Source of the DNA: Acephala macrosclerotiorum
Taxonomy: Eukaryota > Ascomycota > Leotiomycetes > Helotiales > Mollisiaceae
Assembly (NCBI GenBank): GCA_014904845.1
Contig: MU119205.1
Location: forward strand, 62,001-126,000
DNA length: 64,000 nt
Direction of reading: 5' to 3'
The notes below the pieces were generated by a model, which searched no databases, was not told where the DNA came from, and worked only from the letters and a program-made list of their open reading frames with translations. This document shows, in pieces, positions 44,537 to 57,472 of this stretch (positions are counted from its first letter, which is position 1; the number at the start of each line of letters is the position of its first letter). The position numbers and the translations under genes were made by a program.

Positions 44537-45290
44537 GTGCAAACCGTGAGCACGCATCTACAGAACAGAGAATTTTTCACTCTTACTCGAGCATGTCGTC
44601 GTAAATATGATGCACTGGGACAGGTTCTGGCGTTGTCAGAATACAATAACTATACTCCACATAGAAGGGAAACTATGCGGAAACTAGGGGGCTCGCTGAC
44701 ACCGGCTTCTCGCAGATGCACCAACCACAAGTCCGCTCACATGGCTGGATTTGAAAGTCGCCCCCTATCAATGGCAACGGAAGCCGAAAGAGGAACATGA
44801 TGCGCATAACGACAAAGAGGCATGGTGATGTACTTCGTCAGATGAATTATTTTGATGAAGAAGAATAACGATTGCGCGACATTTTTCGACGCTTAACGAG
44901 GTAAGTACAGTACGTCGAGTCCGGACGCCAACGCTGAAAAGGCGTTGGTTCAAGCTTCTGGGCGACATGTAACGCTTTGAATTCAACCCGAGACCGAGGA
45001 CAAGAAGTGTTTGCAGACTGTCTCTCTTAGCCGAGCTTCCTTCTCCTTTGCGGTAAGCGCACTGCCGATGACGAAGAAGGGAGGATGGCCACTGCAAATG
45101 TCGTGGAAGAGACTGAGAACGCTGAGAAGGCAGGTGAGCGTTTATCAAGAAGCGTACACTGCTCTTGCGACCGGTGGCATTCCAAGATAACACGTAGTGG
45201 TAAATATGGTACTTTTGTCTTCGAAAGTTGTTCGCATCTGGTATGACGTCTCTTGAGCGTGGGTGAAATACTCCATCTTGAATACTCAAT

Positions 45291-45575
45291 CTACAAGGCC
45301 TCCTCCTCCTCCTCCTCCTCCTCCTCCTCCTCCTCCTCCTCCTCACCCTCCATGAGCTCTGCTTTGACCTCCTTAGCTAAAGGTCTAGCGGACTTACTAT
45401 GCGTACGCATGATCTCTTTAGAGCCTCGGTTTCGCTTTCTCGCTAATGCTTTCAGGGCTGCCGCTTCCTTTTTAATGCCACGACTTCCTCTTTCAAGCTC
45501 GTCGAGGTCGTTGCTTCCTTCTTCGGCACCGTTGTGGCTTCCTTCATTAGGATCCTCGTGGCTGCCATTTCATCT
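45291..45575 (-). pseudogene. Coding-like fragment ending in poly-Glu
   Basis: A minus-strand frame without a start codon reads HEDPNEGSHNGAEEGSNDLD, RGIKKEAAALKALARKRNRG and RPLAKEVKAELMEG, then 15 Glu encoded by (GAG)15, Ala-Leu and TAG. Upstream (about 45720-45480), in another minus-strand frame, is FPDPDPVPEGEGASQDEDG followed by a heptad-like MEDEMAATRILMKEAT. The two may be pieces of one charged, coiled-coil protein separated by a frameshift or an unseen intron. No family is recognised. Confidence 0.3.
45299..45343 (+). repeat. (CCT)15 trinucleotide microsatellite
   Basis: Fifteen perfect CCT units. It reads as poly-Glu, poly-Arg or poly-Gly on the minus strand and poly-Ser on the plus strand, which produces spurious low-complexity ORFs in several frames. 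Confidence 0.95.
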
Positions 45576-46925
45576 TCCATGATCAATGTTCTATTCTTCA
45601 TGACTGCTAACAATTTTTCCATCGCGTTAGCTCCGTCTTCGTCTTGGCTCGCTCCTTCACCTTCTGGGACGGGGTCAGGGTCTGGAAACTCAGCTTCGTT
45701 CTGAGGACTGTTGACTTAATAAACGTCCTCCGAAAAATTGAAGTAAAATTATGGTGGAATCTCACGCTGATTTTGCTGGCCTCGCATGTTCATCCGTATT
45801 CTCAGTGTTAGTAAGAATATCGGGGAACCGGAGAACAGAAATGACTGTACTTACCTCGTTATTTTTCTATGATCACTCGCCGGTGCTATAGTAAACTTCG
45901 AATTTACATTTTTCAGGTATCCTGCCGCTGCTGTTAGAGAATAATTTACAGCAGATCGTAACATTACGCCCTCCTCTTTGAGCATGTGTTCTCAGCCTGG
46001 ATGCATTCTCGCATTCGCGTGGGCTGCACGAAATGTCAAAGCGCCTTCAGAGGACGGTAGAACTATGGCAGGACGGTGAGGGTAATGTGGCAGAACAGGT
46101 AAGGGGCTCAACACGATTCTAACATGAATCCCCATACTTACTATACACCATTTTTGACAGGACACCATTGACAAATTTTCTCGCAGCTTTCTATAACAAG
46201 GTCCTTTTTCAGGGGTCTCGCTGGTGTTGAACATGGAGGCCAAATGTGACCGACATGGTCATCAAAACCACAACGAGCTGGCAGAGGCGTTTTCTTGCTG
46301 TTTTCCTAATGGAGTATCCAAGGCAAGATAAGGAAGACATTGTTTGCGAGAATTGATGCGACTTTTAGAACTTTGTATAATAAGCTAGACCGGAAACTGG
46401 ATAGTTGCTGTCTTCCAGGCGGTCAAAAGCAATTCTGGCAGGGGACAACCAAGGTCTGTATAGTCCATTTGCGGACCGGTAGTACCACGAAACTATTATC
46501 ATTCAAAAAAGGAAACATTGTTCAGTCCGCACGTTATGGGCGGCGCTGGCTGATTATAATAGGATGGTATACATATGTTAAAAGTATAAACAAGGACTTT
46601 ATGTAAACTGAAAGTATAAATTGAAATGCCACTCTATGTTCGAGATGTTACATCGTGGCGAGAATGTCTCATCTCCGGGAGAATGTCTAAGAGAATCTCA
46701 CAACACGGTTCTGGTCCGGAGGTAGCACTCGCTATCCGAAATATCCTGGGACATTGAAGTAATTCGCTTGCAGAATGTTCAACCAGCTACTGGACCGCCT
46801 TTTCGAAACATCGACTTTGCAAAAAGCAGAGTATGAGGAGCTAGTATTCTTTCTTCGTCACTCGAGGAGAAACCCGTAGACATGGTTTCGAATCTTATTC
46901 AGGTCGTATTCATTTTTAGGGCATC
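45576..46925. other. Gene-poor island, last part
   Basis: Besides the coding-like segment noted near 45480-45720 I see only short ORFs. The 3' flank of UTP22 begins at the right end. Confidence 0.45.
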
Positions 46926-49900
46926 TCAACGCTGCACTTCAATTCGTGACACCATGTCTCCTCCCAGTCTCGAAATCTCTGCCAAGATTGCAGACTTGTC
47001 AATCACCACATCTTGCTCCTCCTCCTTCTCCTCATTTGCACCTCTAAGCTTTGTAGCATGCGTCAAATTGATCTTGAAGAGTCTTGGTGCTGCCTTCTGA
47101 GGGTTCCACAACCCTGCGATAACAGTGCCGCTCACACCCCCATGAAAGAAAACAATACTATCTGTGTAGAGGTTCTGAAGCTCTTCAAGATACAGCTGAA
47201 CTGGTTCATAGCCGATCGTCTCGAGATCAATGTCCGACTGAACTTCAAGATTCTTGAACTTGGATTTGGTGTCCTTCTGTCGCTGCGCACCAACGAACTT
47301 TGGAGAGATGTGTATCGCGAAATCGTAGTCCGCGGTCGAGGAGGCGAAGAGGGCTCTGTGGTCCAAGTCCAAATCTTTGTCCTTCACTAACTTGCAGGCA
47401 GATCTTGCCAAGGCTGTCATACGCGCGGCGACCATTTTCGAAGGGCCTTTATCCGTGAATGCGGTACCAGTGGTATCATGATTTGATGCTGCAATGAGAA
47501 CTGTTCGGTTCATGCTGGGGTCAATCTTTCTCCATGCCTCTAACCGAGTATTGGCTGAATCGACATCTTTGCTCGTCATAGTCCCTGTGAAATCCACTAT
47601 CAAGGGTGTTTGTCGCCAGTCCCATCTCGAAATGAACGAGATAGTCCTCAGGAATCCAGTCATAGTTGAGGATGGAGCTCGCCACGGGTATGGGTGTAGG
47701 AATGTTCGAGCGGTTATGAGCTCAATGAGTTCCTCGCTCACGTGTCCCAGGAGCATATGACGATCAAACCACATCTTGACGAGACGTATTGTCGGCGACA
47801 AAAGTGGAAATCTGGTGCAGTGTGTAGCTATCGACTGGTTCAGAAGTGGTTGCTGCAAGAATGTCTTCTTGTATGCCGATAATGCTGAAACAGCATCGTC
47901 GCGGGCACGATTGTCGATGGACTTGTCCTTGACCTGTCGTTCGAGAAGAGTTTGCTCCCGGTCATTATGGATCCGTAGGCGAAAGACTGCGCCTGAACCA
48001 TATATTATATCCAAGAAAGCGCAATTTTGAAGGTGATGCTCTTCATTCTCGAGACCGACTCGGGTTGTTATGCTTGTGTCAACTTCTTGAAGAAGGTTGC
48101 TGATCTTCAACAAGAAGGCTATCTTCGTACGCTGAATAGCAACGATATTGTCAGGCCACCTTCCGGAGCCTTCAAATTGGATTAGGATATCCGCAGGCCT
48201 TTTCATGGGTTGTGTGGGACTGAACAAAAGTGTACCGATGGAGGAATATCGAAGTTGAGGGCTGACGGCAGACAGCTGTCTTAACTGCAGTGGCAGCCCT
48301 TCGAGATCTCTGACTTGCTGTTCAAGAACATTGAATGCTTGCTTCAAGGCCTCAAAACTCTTGGTGCTTGATCCACCTGGCAGCATCTGCTCAAAACCTT
48401 CGCCAATAAATACTAGGCTATTGCTGACTTCTTGACCGAAGTGGCGAGTCGTCAGATAAGTCACAATGTTGCGGAATACGGCATGCGCTGAACCTGATGG
48501 CCAAACCAAGCTTTCCAGAATGCTGCCGTCCTTGAAGCGACGTAGTTCTGCCTTCTCGCCCCAAAACTTTTGAAATTTTGCTGCTTTCTTCTTTTCTTCT
48601 GCTGGAGGGCCATGGTCAACCAGGCGATCGATGTTTGCTGGATCGAATACAAATGACACCTGAAATTGCTCGCCTGACGATGTTGGACTTGATGATTTCA
48701 ATGACCAGGAGCTCGAATCAGGTTGGTGGATATCAATGAGCTTTACCCTGTCCATTAAACCTTCATGCAAGACATCAAATACTCGAGTGGCAAATTTCCT
48801 CTCGTTGGTGGCATGGTCGCATAAAGTTGTCTCGAGTTGCTTCGAGGGGCAGGAGATGCGTAGGGAGCAGTCGAATCGTTGTAACTGCTGGGACGTTCTG
48901 ATGATGAATGTCGACTCAAATTGGTCAAACGTAGCGTCGTTAAGCATTTCCAACGAAGTCTTCACTTCCTCCCTCAATACGCGATATGAGCAAGTCGTCA
49001 TCTTGAAAAGCAGATTCTGTCCTCGTGGGCCATCGTAAATCATAGGCAGGTTGGACTTGATGTTCGTCACATTCTCCGTCTCATAATACAATGGCTTGTT
49101 TGCGAGGTCGTTTGATGAGAGATATTGGAGCAGAGCTTTGAACATCTGATAACTGCTATAGCCTGGAGAGAGCACACTGTGGCCTTTTGGACCGCCCCCT
49201 TTCATCAGTAAAGCAGTGAGAGCTGCCCACTCAAATTGGCCAAATCCTCCCTCCGAAATGCGGCTACTGAACCCACGTTGACGTAGCCAAACTCGGCCAA
49301 GCACACAGGCATCCTTAAAACCAGGTGACTGTTTGGACGAGGCATGGAGAAGCTTTAGATATGGCTCAAGATTGCAGTCTACTTGAAGAGTGGCATTGTA
49401 GAATGGGGTGGGTGGGAAGCTATTTGTTTGATCGGCTTGGTTGTCTTTCGGTCGAATAGCATTCTTGTCTGGTCGTAATTTTGTTTCCGAAAAGAAGCTT
49501 GCAGGTGCGGCGGGAATGATTCGGATTTCATAGCCTTTGTCACTTTTTGCATCATCTTCTGCAATAGTTTAGCATGCCTTTCTGAGACTGAGAGACTATC
49601 CGACCTACCTGATTTGAGTCTAGCAACTAGAATGGGTTGAAGAGTGTTCCCATGAAGATATTCAAATGTCAACCCAAATTCATCCTTCACTTTGTCCTGC
49701 AGTCCAGCAGCAATACAAGCCAAATAATACGCCCTCTTGTAAAAGTATCGATAATTTAGGTAGTCCTTCTCTAGAAAAATAGAAGAAGGCATCGCAACCA
49801 CCATGTCGATCGACAATACACCCTCAGTCTTGACCATATTCTTAAGAGCATAACTCCCAACAACGTTGATATTCGACGGTTTCGAGTATGCCAATTTATA

Positions 49901-50396
49901 GGCAACATTTTTGTCAGGCTTCGGGTCCGGAAAAGGTATGGTGATTTTATGAGATTTGTGCAAAGACTTCGCAGCTTCTGATACCTGCACAGAGGACATT
50001 AGCTGGGTTATCAGGACTGCGGAACTTATTCAAAATACTCACAGAGACTGGCTCACGATCCTCAATGCCTTCCAGCAACGTCTTCAATTTGCGCAAAGCC
50101 TCGTTCACTCCGCTTAATCGTTTCTCGTAATTTGGTTGTACTTCAGCTAAAAGTTCATCCACCTGCAACTTGAACAAGTTAGACTTGTAGGATCCGCCGG
50201 CATACAGCGCTGCATCGTCAGTTGCTTGCGTATGTTTCCATCGCAATGGCGCTCGCTTCGACTGAGGAATTGCTGTCTCGTCGGCAGACACTTCAGATGA
50301 CTGCTCATCAAGGTCATTTTCTGATTGATCTTCGTCCACGGATCCATCAGATGGGGTATGTTCCAGCTTGCGCCGTTTCGAAGGAAGAGGTGTCAT
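46926..50396 (-). CDS. UTP22: Utp22/Nrap, small-subunit processome protein
   Basis: Nucleolar U3-associated protein of the UTP-C module, required for 18S rRNA processing (Nrap in animals). It is built from tandem catalytically inactive nucleotidyltransferase and PAP/OAS1-like domains. Exons on the minus strand are 50396-50043, 49984-49609 and 49558-46926, with introns of 58 and 50 bp, for 1120 residues. The N-terminus is basic then acidic (PLPSKRRKLEHTP, DEDQSENDLDEQSSE). Diagnostic strings are PFPDPKPDKNVAYKLAYSKP, NVVGSYALKN, MVVAMPSSIFLEKDYLNYRY, FKDACVLGRVWLRQRGF, FGQFEWAALTALLMKGGGPK, DRPVDHGP-type linkers, AELRRFKDGSILESLVW and FPLLSPTIRLVKMWFDRHML. It ends in EISRLGGDMVSRIEVQR. The third exon follows the family through VRPKD-type linkers. 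It is divergent from STR2, with 232 bp between start codons. Confidence 0.93.
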
Positions 50397-50628
50397 AGCT
50401 CAAATAGCAGTACAGGATGTTTCAATATTGATTCCATTCCTCGACATTGATATTTCTCTTCCAGCCTTGAACTTTTTTTTGTTAGGCTCGCGGGAGCTAA
50501 ATTAGCGTGCTCTTATCGATTGGCGTCCGTAATCGGCAACACAATCTTCACTTGAGGGGCGGGCAGCATCGCAACGACATATCATTTTGGCAACTATTTT
50601 CTGTGTATTTTCACAAGCCACATTCACA
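50397..50628. promoter_or_regulatory. Shared divergent promoter, UTP22 / STR2
   Basis: 232 bp separate the start codons. It contains a T-rich stretch near 50470 and a TTTGGCAACTAT string near 50587, with no confidently assigned factor site. Confidence 0.4.
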
Positions 50629-52603
50629 ATGTCCGTGATCGAGCTGGGAGAATCAATTCCGGCGTTAACGCCTCACGTAAGTTCCCAATCTTCTATTTCT
50701 GTTCATATGCCTTTCGTTAGTTGCAAAGAAGACATGAGTCAATAACTAATTACAACATAGGCTACAAGTGTCTCTCTTCCAGAATGGAAGGACAATGTAG
50801 AGTACGAGGAAGGGCGAGAAAGAGTTTTGGGTAAGATGGTGACGGGTTACCCAAGGTGTGTTCTCGCACGTTCTGAAATTGGTTCGCCACGCTGATATGG
50901 TCTCGTGATCAAGATTTTTCATCCACAAGCTCATTGTCGCTTTCGCGGAGGATATCGTGAAGGAGTATGGAAAAATTGGTCAACAGGCGATGCTGTTCCC
51001 ATCCTGTAAGACTGCACGGAGATGTGTGAGCTTCATGCAATCGAAAGATCACTCAGGCGCTTCTCAAGACATCCAAGTGATTGACTTGGTCCTGGACAAC
51101 AGCAGAGCAGACTCCGAGACGTTGAAGAAGATATCCCCCTCGATATCAGCTGTGATATTCCAAAAAGAGCTGTTCCCGCTTGCGAAGCAGTATTGGCAAC
51201 ATTCTGGCGACGGCGTTTCGAGTCGGCGAGCTTCGTTTTGTCATACCCTCTTTCAGGAAGGGATCCTGGTGGAGCGAACAGTCCTTCAACCCTTATCACC
51301 AGTCTCAAACATCTTTCAAAAAGCTTGCAAAGGCCCCAGACGATACCAGAGAGGCTCCATCGACAAAATTTCGCCAAAAGTAAACAAAGTGGGGGTTGAG
51401 AATTCTGAGAACCACCATGACTCACAGCTCAATGGCTTAACGGAGAGCCGTGAGAGCTCTCAATTCCTGGAGGAACGATTTGGTCGCAATCTCGATGTTT
51501 CATTTGTCGTCAATGCACAGTCCGCCATCCGCCGGCGCATCGCTGGGTCGCTTATGGGAGAGGTAGATCTTTCAGCGGCACCGAGTGCAAAAATGGACTC
51601 GAACATGCGTGGGGTTGCAGAACTCTCCGAAGATGACGTCTATCTGTACCCTTGCGGCATGAATTCGATTTTCAATGCACACCGTATGATGTTAGAAGCG
51701 AGAGGCCCTCTGAAGAGCATTTCCTTTGGCTTTCCCTACGTCGATACACTCAAGATCCTCGAGAAATTCGGTCCAGGAGTTGTCTTTTATGGCAACGGCG
51801 AATCCGAGGACCTTGACGATCTTGAGAAGCGACTGGAATCTGGCGAGAGGTTTCTCGCATTGTTTTGCGAATTTCCCGGAAATCCTATGCTCAAATGCCC
51901 CGACCTCCAGCGTATTAGAAAATTGGCAGATAAGTATGACTTTGGTGTTGTTGTTGATGAAACAATTGGCAACTTCATAAACGTACACGTGCTACCATAT
52001 GCGGATGTCGTTGTTAGCAGTCTGACCAAGATCTTTTCTGGAGAATGCAATGTAATGGGAGGCGGTACCATATTGAATCCTCGTGGCCGTTACTACCAAG
52101 CACTTAAGAAAATAGCTGCTTCCGACTACGAAGACAACTATTGGGCAGAAGATGTGATCTTCATGGAACGCAACAGCCGGCATTTCGTATCCAGGATTGA
52201 GAGAATAAATGAAAATGCAGAGGCGATTTGCGACATCCTTCGAGCACATCCCCTCGTCAAGGACTTGTATTACCCGAAGTACAATCCGACTCGGCCGTTC
52301 TACGATGCCTGTAGAACCACCAAGGGCGGGTATGGCGGTCTTCTCTCTTTCACATTTCACACAAATGCTGCGGCCGTAGCATTTTATGATCGGATAGAAA
52401 CAGCCAAAGGCCCAAGTCTCGGGACGAACTTCACCTTGACCTCACCTTATGTAATTCTCGCACATTTCCTGGAACTGGACTGGGCTGCACAATTCGGGGT
52501 ACCGGCCGAGCTGATCCGTATCAGCGTTGGTCTCGAGGACGCAGGTGACCTAAAGTCCAGATTTGCCGTCGCTCTGAAGGCCGCTGAAGAAAGTCAATCA
52601 TGA
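50629..52603 (+). CDS. STR2: Cystathionine gamma-synthase
   Basis: PLP-dependent enzyme of the Cys/Met-metabolism family that makes cystathionine from cysteine and an activated homoserine, in transsulfuration towards methionine. Exons are 50629-50676, 50761-50855 and 50914-52603, for 610 residues. The N-terminus, MSVIELGESIPALTPHATS, with WKDNVEYEEG and GYPRFFIHKLI, is typical of the long fungal Str2 type. The middle has GPRRYQRGS and FLEERFGRNLDVSF before the conserved catalytic half: YPCGMNSIFNAHRMM, the PLP-binding Asp396 (VVVDETIGNF) and the Schiff-base Lys420 (SSLTKIFSGECNVMGG). It ends with RISVGLEDAGDL. Length and motifs match fungal CGS rather than the shorter cystathionine lyases. 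Localisation cannot be told. Confidence 0.92.
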
Positions 52604-53169
52604 GAAGCACGTCGGAAAGGAGAAGCATTGCAGATGTAACAAATTTGTAGGGGAAGTAAGAAATGCATTAGCTTGGAGGCTGAGATACAAGTATCCCGGC
52701 ATTATCTTGGAAACTTCGTAGAAATTTATGATACAGGAACAATACGTGCAGGAGAATGTGCTCGTGAAACTAAGAGCTGTAACAGTGGTCTGATTTTGAA
52801 AGAACCAGAAATATGAGCGACAGAAAAGAATAGCGTGCATAAATTCAATCCAGGTGAAAAGACACGCCAAATGGACTTTCAGCGTTCTAGAGGCTCAAGA
52901 GTATGCATGTTTCGATACAATGAGTAGGTTAGTTATGAGGAAATAAAAAGGAAGGGTGAAATGGGATGAGGGACGTTCCCGCCCCCGCCTATCCTTTTAA
53001 GGGTGAAGCTATCGCAAACCTTAAATTTTTTAGCGTAGAAGTCGCGCTACCGGGGTTGCCGGGAGCGAAACAGCGCGTTCCAATTACCACAACGCGTCTA
53101 GTAAAATATTTCCAAGTACCTGGGAGCCTCATCTTGACCTTTGGAAACATCGTACCGGACAAACTCAAG
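52604..53169. other. Intergenic region and SMC6 leader
   Basis: 3' flank of STR2 and 5' region of SMC6. From 52966 the DNA is open in frame with the SMC6 start, including an earlier ATG that would add 68 residues. That extension has no recognised feature, so the later ATG is used. Confidence 0.5.
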
Positions 53170-56100
53170 ATGGCTCCGCAGAAGCGGGCAAGGGATTACG
53201 ATGACGACGAGGACGATATTATCGCGGTCGAAAGCGCGAGTTCGAGTTTGCGCCAAGATGTGGTGAGTGCATATCGTCGTGTTATTGACCAGATTTCGCT
53301 CCTGGGAGAATCATTCACTGATAAAGTCGTCCAGAATCACAAGAAGCAACGTGTATCGATTAACCAGAGTGCCTCGAAGTCGCGAACTGCGCGCGAGCCG
53401 AGTCCAGATGAGTCGAGCGATGACTCCGACGATGAGGAGCTGCCCGATGCAGATGCGCACGAGGATGCTCCACCAGCGGCAACACAGTATGAACAACTGC
53501 GAGACAACAACTGGAAACATGTGGCTCATCCCGAGCGCGACGATGCGAAAATGACACAACAATTTCTCCGTCGCCAGAAGAACCGAAAACTTGGTGATAA
53601 CCGTCCAGCGGACAATGCCACCATCGAAGAGATTACCTGCATCAATTTTATGTGTCACGACAAGCTCCACGTCGAGCTTGGCCCCCTCATTAATTTCATT
53701 GTTGGGCACAACGGTAGCGGAAAGAGTGCAGTATTAACCGCTATTACCCTTTGCTTGGGTGGGAAAGTCGCAGCAACCAACCGCGGTTCCAGCCTCAAGA
53801 GCATGATCAAGAGTGGCAAAGACCAAGCCATCTTGATCATCAAGCTCAAGAACAAGGGTCACGATGCATACCAACTGGATACTTATGGCGAGTCTATCAT
53901 CATCGAGCGTCATTTCTCAAAGTCGGGATCCAGCAGCTGGAAGCTAAAGAGTGCCACCGGACGCCAGATATCTACAAAGAAGGGAGACATTGATGATATT
54001 GTCGAGTATTTCAATTTACAAGTCGACAACCCCATGAATGTCTTGACTCAAGATGCCGCGAAATCATTCATTCAGACCTCGACGCCAGCACAGAAATATG
54101 TGTTTTTTCACAAAGGTGTTCAGTTAGAGGCGCTTGACAATGATTTCAAACTATTGGCGGAAACCTGTGACCAAATTGAAGAGAAACTGGAGGCAGCCAA
54201 AGCGGATGTCCTTGCGCTCAAGAAGAAATCTGAGGCTGCAGAGGCTAAGCTTGAGGTCGTTCGGCAGCATGATGGCATGAAACTAAAATTGAAGGAACTC
54301 ATGAGGAAACTGGCGTGGGCGCAAGTTATTGAGCTGGAGGAAAAGCTGAGTCAACGAGAGAGGGAGGTGGCAGACTATGAGCAGCAACTCGAAAACGCCC
54401 AGAGAAAAATTGAGGAAAGGTCCCAAGCGTTTGAGATTGCTGACCGAGCTTTCGAGCACGCCAAAGAGACAGCGACAGCACTCAGGGAAGAACTCGGGCC
54501 ACTGCAAGATGGGCAGGAAGCTGCTAAGAGTGCATTCAACGCTGCCAAGAAGGATGTTGAAGATCTTACTACTAGTCTGGGGGGACTCAAATCGACAATG
54601 AAAGCAGCAGAGAAGAAGGTCAAATCTTTCCAGGACAGTATTGTGAAGGAACAGAGACTGTTGGAAGAAGCCAATGGAGGCGCGCATACTCAGAAGCTTG
54701 CTGAGCTCGATGCAGCAAAGCAGGCCGCTGCAAATGCGAGAGCAATCCTGGCTCGAAATGAAGGGGAGTTTCAGCAGCTGGACCAAAACCGTCGAAACGC
54801 CCAAGACGCGGTGAAAAAGATCGAGGGTCCCCAGGGTCCTTTGGTGGCGAGGCGCGGCGAAGCTAAAGCTGCTCAAGAGAAACTACAAAGTTTGAATAGA
54901 GATAGAGGCAACATTTGGGCTGGTTTCCCCTTGAAAATGCCAAGATTGATTCAAATGATCAAAAATGATCGGGGTTTTCTTGAGACGCCTGTTGGGCCAA
55001 TGGGTCTTCACGTCAAACTTAAGAACCCCATTTGGTCCGACCTGTTGGAATCACAAATGGCTAGCAACTTGCAGGGCTTCATAGTCACCAGCAAGACCGA
55101 TCAGATGCGGCTATCGAAGATATTGGTGAGTCTCACAATCCTAATTTCCTGTCGTTATAGATTTGCTCCCATTGAAATCTGGTAAATGCCAGTGCAAGCC
55201 CACATTTACCAGAAGGTCTTCTCCTCACATTGATCGTAACTGCTGACCGTACCTATTAGAAACAAGAAGGGCTGGGTTTTTGTCCAATCATCATCGGCAA
55301 TCATCACCCCATCGACACGACTGGCAATGAGCCAGATGAACAGGTACAGTTCAATCTTCTCTATTCGTGCACTATCTACCTTGGTCAAAAAAGCGATGAT
55401 TAAAGCTCGTCACTGACAATTGTATCTAGTTTGAGACCATATTGAGAGCTCTAGAAATCGACAATGAGCTTGTTAAACGTCACTTGATCATTAGCATGGG
55501 TATTGAACAGTCGATCTTGGTGGAAAATAGAGAAGAAGCCCTCAAAATTATGTACCAAGGACCAAGGCCTAAGAACGTCCGCCAGTGCTTCTGTCTGCAC
55601 GATAAAGACAGAGGACATGGCTTCCGCTTGGGCTTCGCTGGACGAGGGGGCGTCAACAGGGATATGACCCCTATCCAGCCTGCGAAGAACAGTTCTCGTA
55701 TGAAGACGGACGTCGAAAGTCAAGTCGCATACCAAAAAGAGACCGTGAGCCAACTTGATGCTAAGGTCAAGGCTATCGAAAACGAAAGACGTGTATTGCA
55801 GGCCAACCAACAGAAATGCGAACATGCGGTCAAAATGAATAAACAGGAATGGAATAGACTCAAGATCGCTGTACAAAGAGCAGACGAGGCAGTCGAAAAT
55901 CTGAAAATCGAAGTCGAAAAATACGAGCTCGAGGATGGTGCTATTGATGGGCATAGGGAGAACTTGAGAGAGGCTGAGATGGAATTAGGGATCGCTCAAG
56001 AGGCCTATGGCAATTCCTCGTTGCAGAAAGAGCCTCTCAACAAGGCGGCCTTTGAGAAGAAAAAGGAGCTTGAGGCCGCCAAAAAAGTGGTCGACGAGCA

Positions 56101-57272
56101 TGAGTCCAAAATTAACAAAGCACGAGAGAAGATTGGGCAACGAGAAAGAGCCCGCAACTCAGTTCTCGTCGAAAAGAATCATGTTATAGGCGAGGTTGAA
56201 GAGCTTCGTGCCAGGAAGGAAGCTACTTCTCGAAAGCGGGAAGAATTGGTTGAAATGGTCGCCGGGTTCATCGGTTCGTCTTATTTCCATGCCAAATTCC
56301 TGTTCTTTGTAGGAGCTGCGGAGCTGAGAGCTGCCTCTTGAGGCATTCTGTCTGCACGCAGGCGCCTGAGACCGCCCCCGGCTCTGAAGCTCTCCCTAAA
56401 ATTGACTATTTACTGTACTAATTAGACGATAGGAGAGGCCAAAAAGGTATGCGCTGAGAGGATGCATCTCGAACCCGGCGAGTCTTATGACAAGCTCGGT
56501 CCCCAATTTGAGACACTGAAGAGGCGTGTGAAGGAAGCCGCCAAGAGACAGGGGGGTACTGACCAGGAGATCAACGAGGCAGCACTTGAGGCAGATCGAG
56601 TCTGGAGACACGCGAGAGATGAACGCGGTGAGCTCCTCGAGTTGTTAGGACTGCTAAAGCAGACCTTGTTCAAGCGAATGAAGATGTACCGAAACTTTCA
56701 ATCAGGCATCTCCGCCAGGTCTCGCATCAATTTTAACTACCTACTCAGCGAGCGCGGCTTCCGAGGCAAATTGCTCATCGACCATATACACAAGAAGCTT
56801 GACGTGCAAGTCGAGCCCGATGAGACGGTGAAAAGCAGCAAAGGTAGACAAACCAAGACTCTTTCCGGTGGTGAAAAGTCATTCTCGTCGATTTGCTTGC
56901 TTCTCGCCCTATGGGAGGCAATGGGCGCACCGATCCGCTGCTTGGATGAGTTTGATGTGTTCATGGATGATGTTAATCGTGATGTTTCCACGAGATTGAT
57001 TGTAAGTACTGAGTTGTGGATGCTGAATTTTTGGATGCTAACAGTTATCAGATCCAGGGCGCACGTCGATCAGTTGGGCGTCAATTCATTCTTATATCGC
57101 CGAAGGCTCTTGGATCCGGTGCTGCCGATGCACCTGATGTGAAGATCACCAAGTAAGCGTCTTCTTGTCTTCGAAACAATGTACTTGTATCCAGATAATA
57201 CTAACCACGAACAGGCTTCACGATCCTCGAGAGAAGCAGAGACGCATAGATGAGATGATCCAAGATGAGTAG
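53170..57272 (+). CDS. SMC6: Smc6, subunit of the Smc5/6 complex
   Basis: Structural-maintenance-of-chromosomes ATPase, partner of Smc5 in DNA repair and replication-fork stability. Exons: 53170-53262, 53335-55125, 55260-55343, 55430-56273, 56433-57001, 57052-57152 and 57215-57272, for 1179 residues. After MAPQKRARDYDDDEDDII comes a disordered acidic N-terminus, then ITCINFMCHDKLHVELGP. Walker A is GHNGSGKS (155-162). Coiled coils flank a hinge near residues 610-730 (NIWAGFPLKMPRLIQMI; PVGPMGLHVKL; CPIIIGNHHPID). The signature is LSGGEKS (1081-1087) and Walker B is CLDEFDVFMDD (Asp1109, Glu1110), as in all Smc6. The 72-nt stretch 53263-53334 is called an intron because it has gtgagt..cag ends, but it is in frame and stop-free, so retention would add 24 residues. 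The intron at 56274-56432 was placed by frame and branch site. Confidence 0.92.
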
Positions 57273-57472
57273 AGGGGTTTAGGGAAAGGAGTCTGGCGTC
57301 AATCGGGACTTTGTGGGTTTAGGTGAGAGGTGGCTTTTTGCTTTGATACCAAAATACGGTGCGGCCATCTGCTGGATTGCTGCTGGGTGGCGGTAATTTT
57401 TGGTTGACCAGAAACGCCATGTATACATGTTAGATGTAGTTGTACAATTGCCATTCTAGCTTTTCCCTTCAC

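Noticed and set aside
44768..45346. 192-codon minus-strand ORF starting with an Arg run
   Set aside because: The Arg run is the (CCT)15 repeat in another frame. The rest has no recognisable feature and starts inside the repeat.
46926..49304. Reading UTP22 as starting near 49304
   Set aside because: The conserved N-terminal two exons (50396-50043, 49984-49609) join in frame with good GT..AG introns. The apparent start is an internal GTG.
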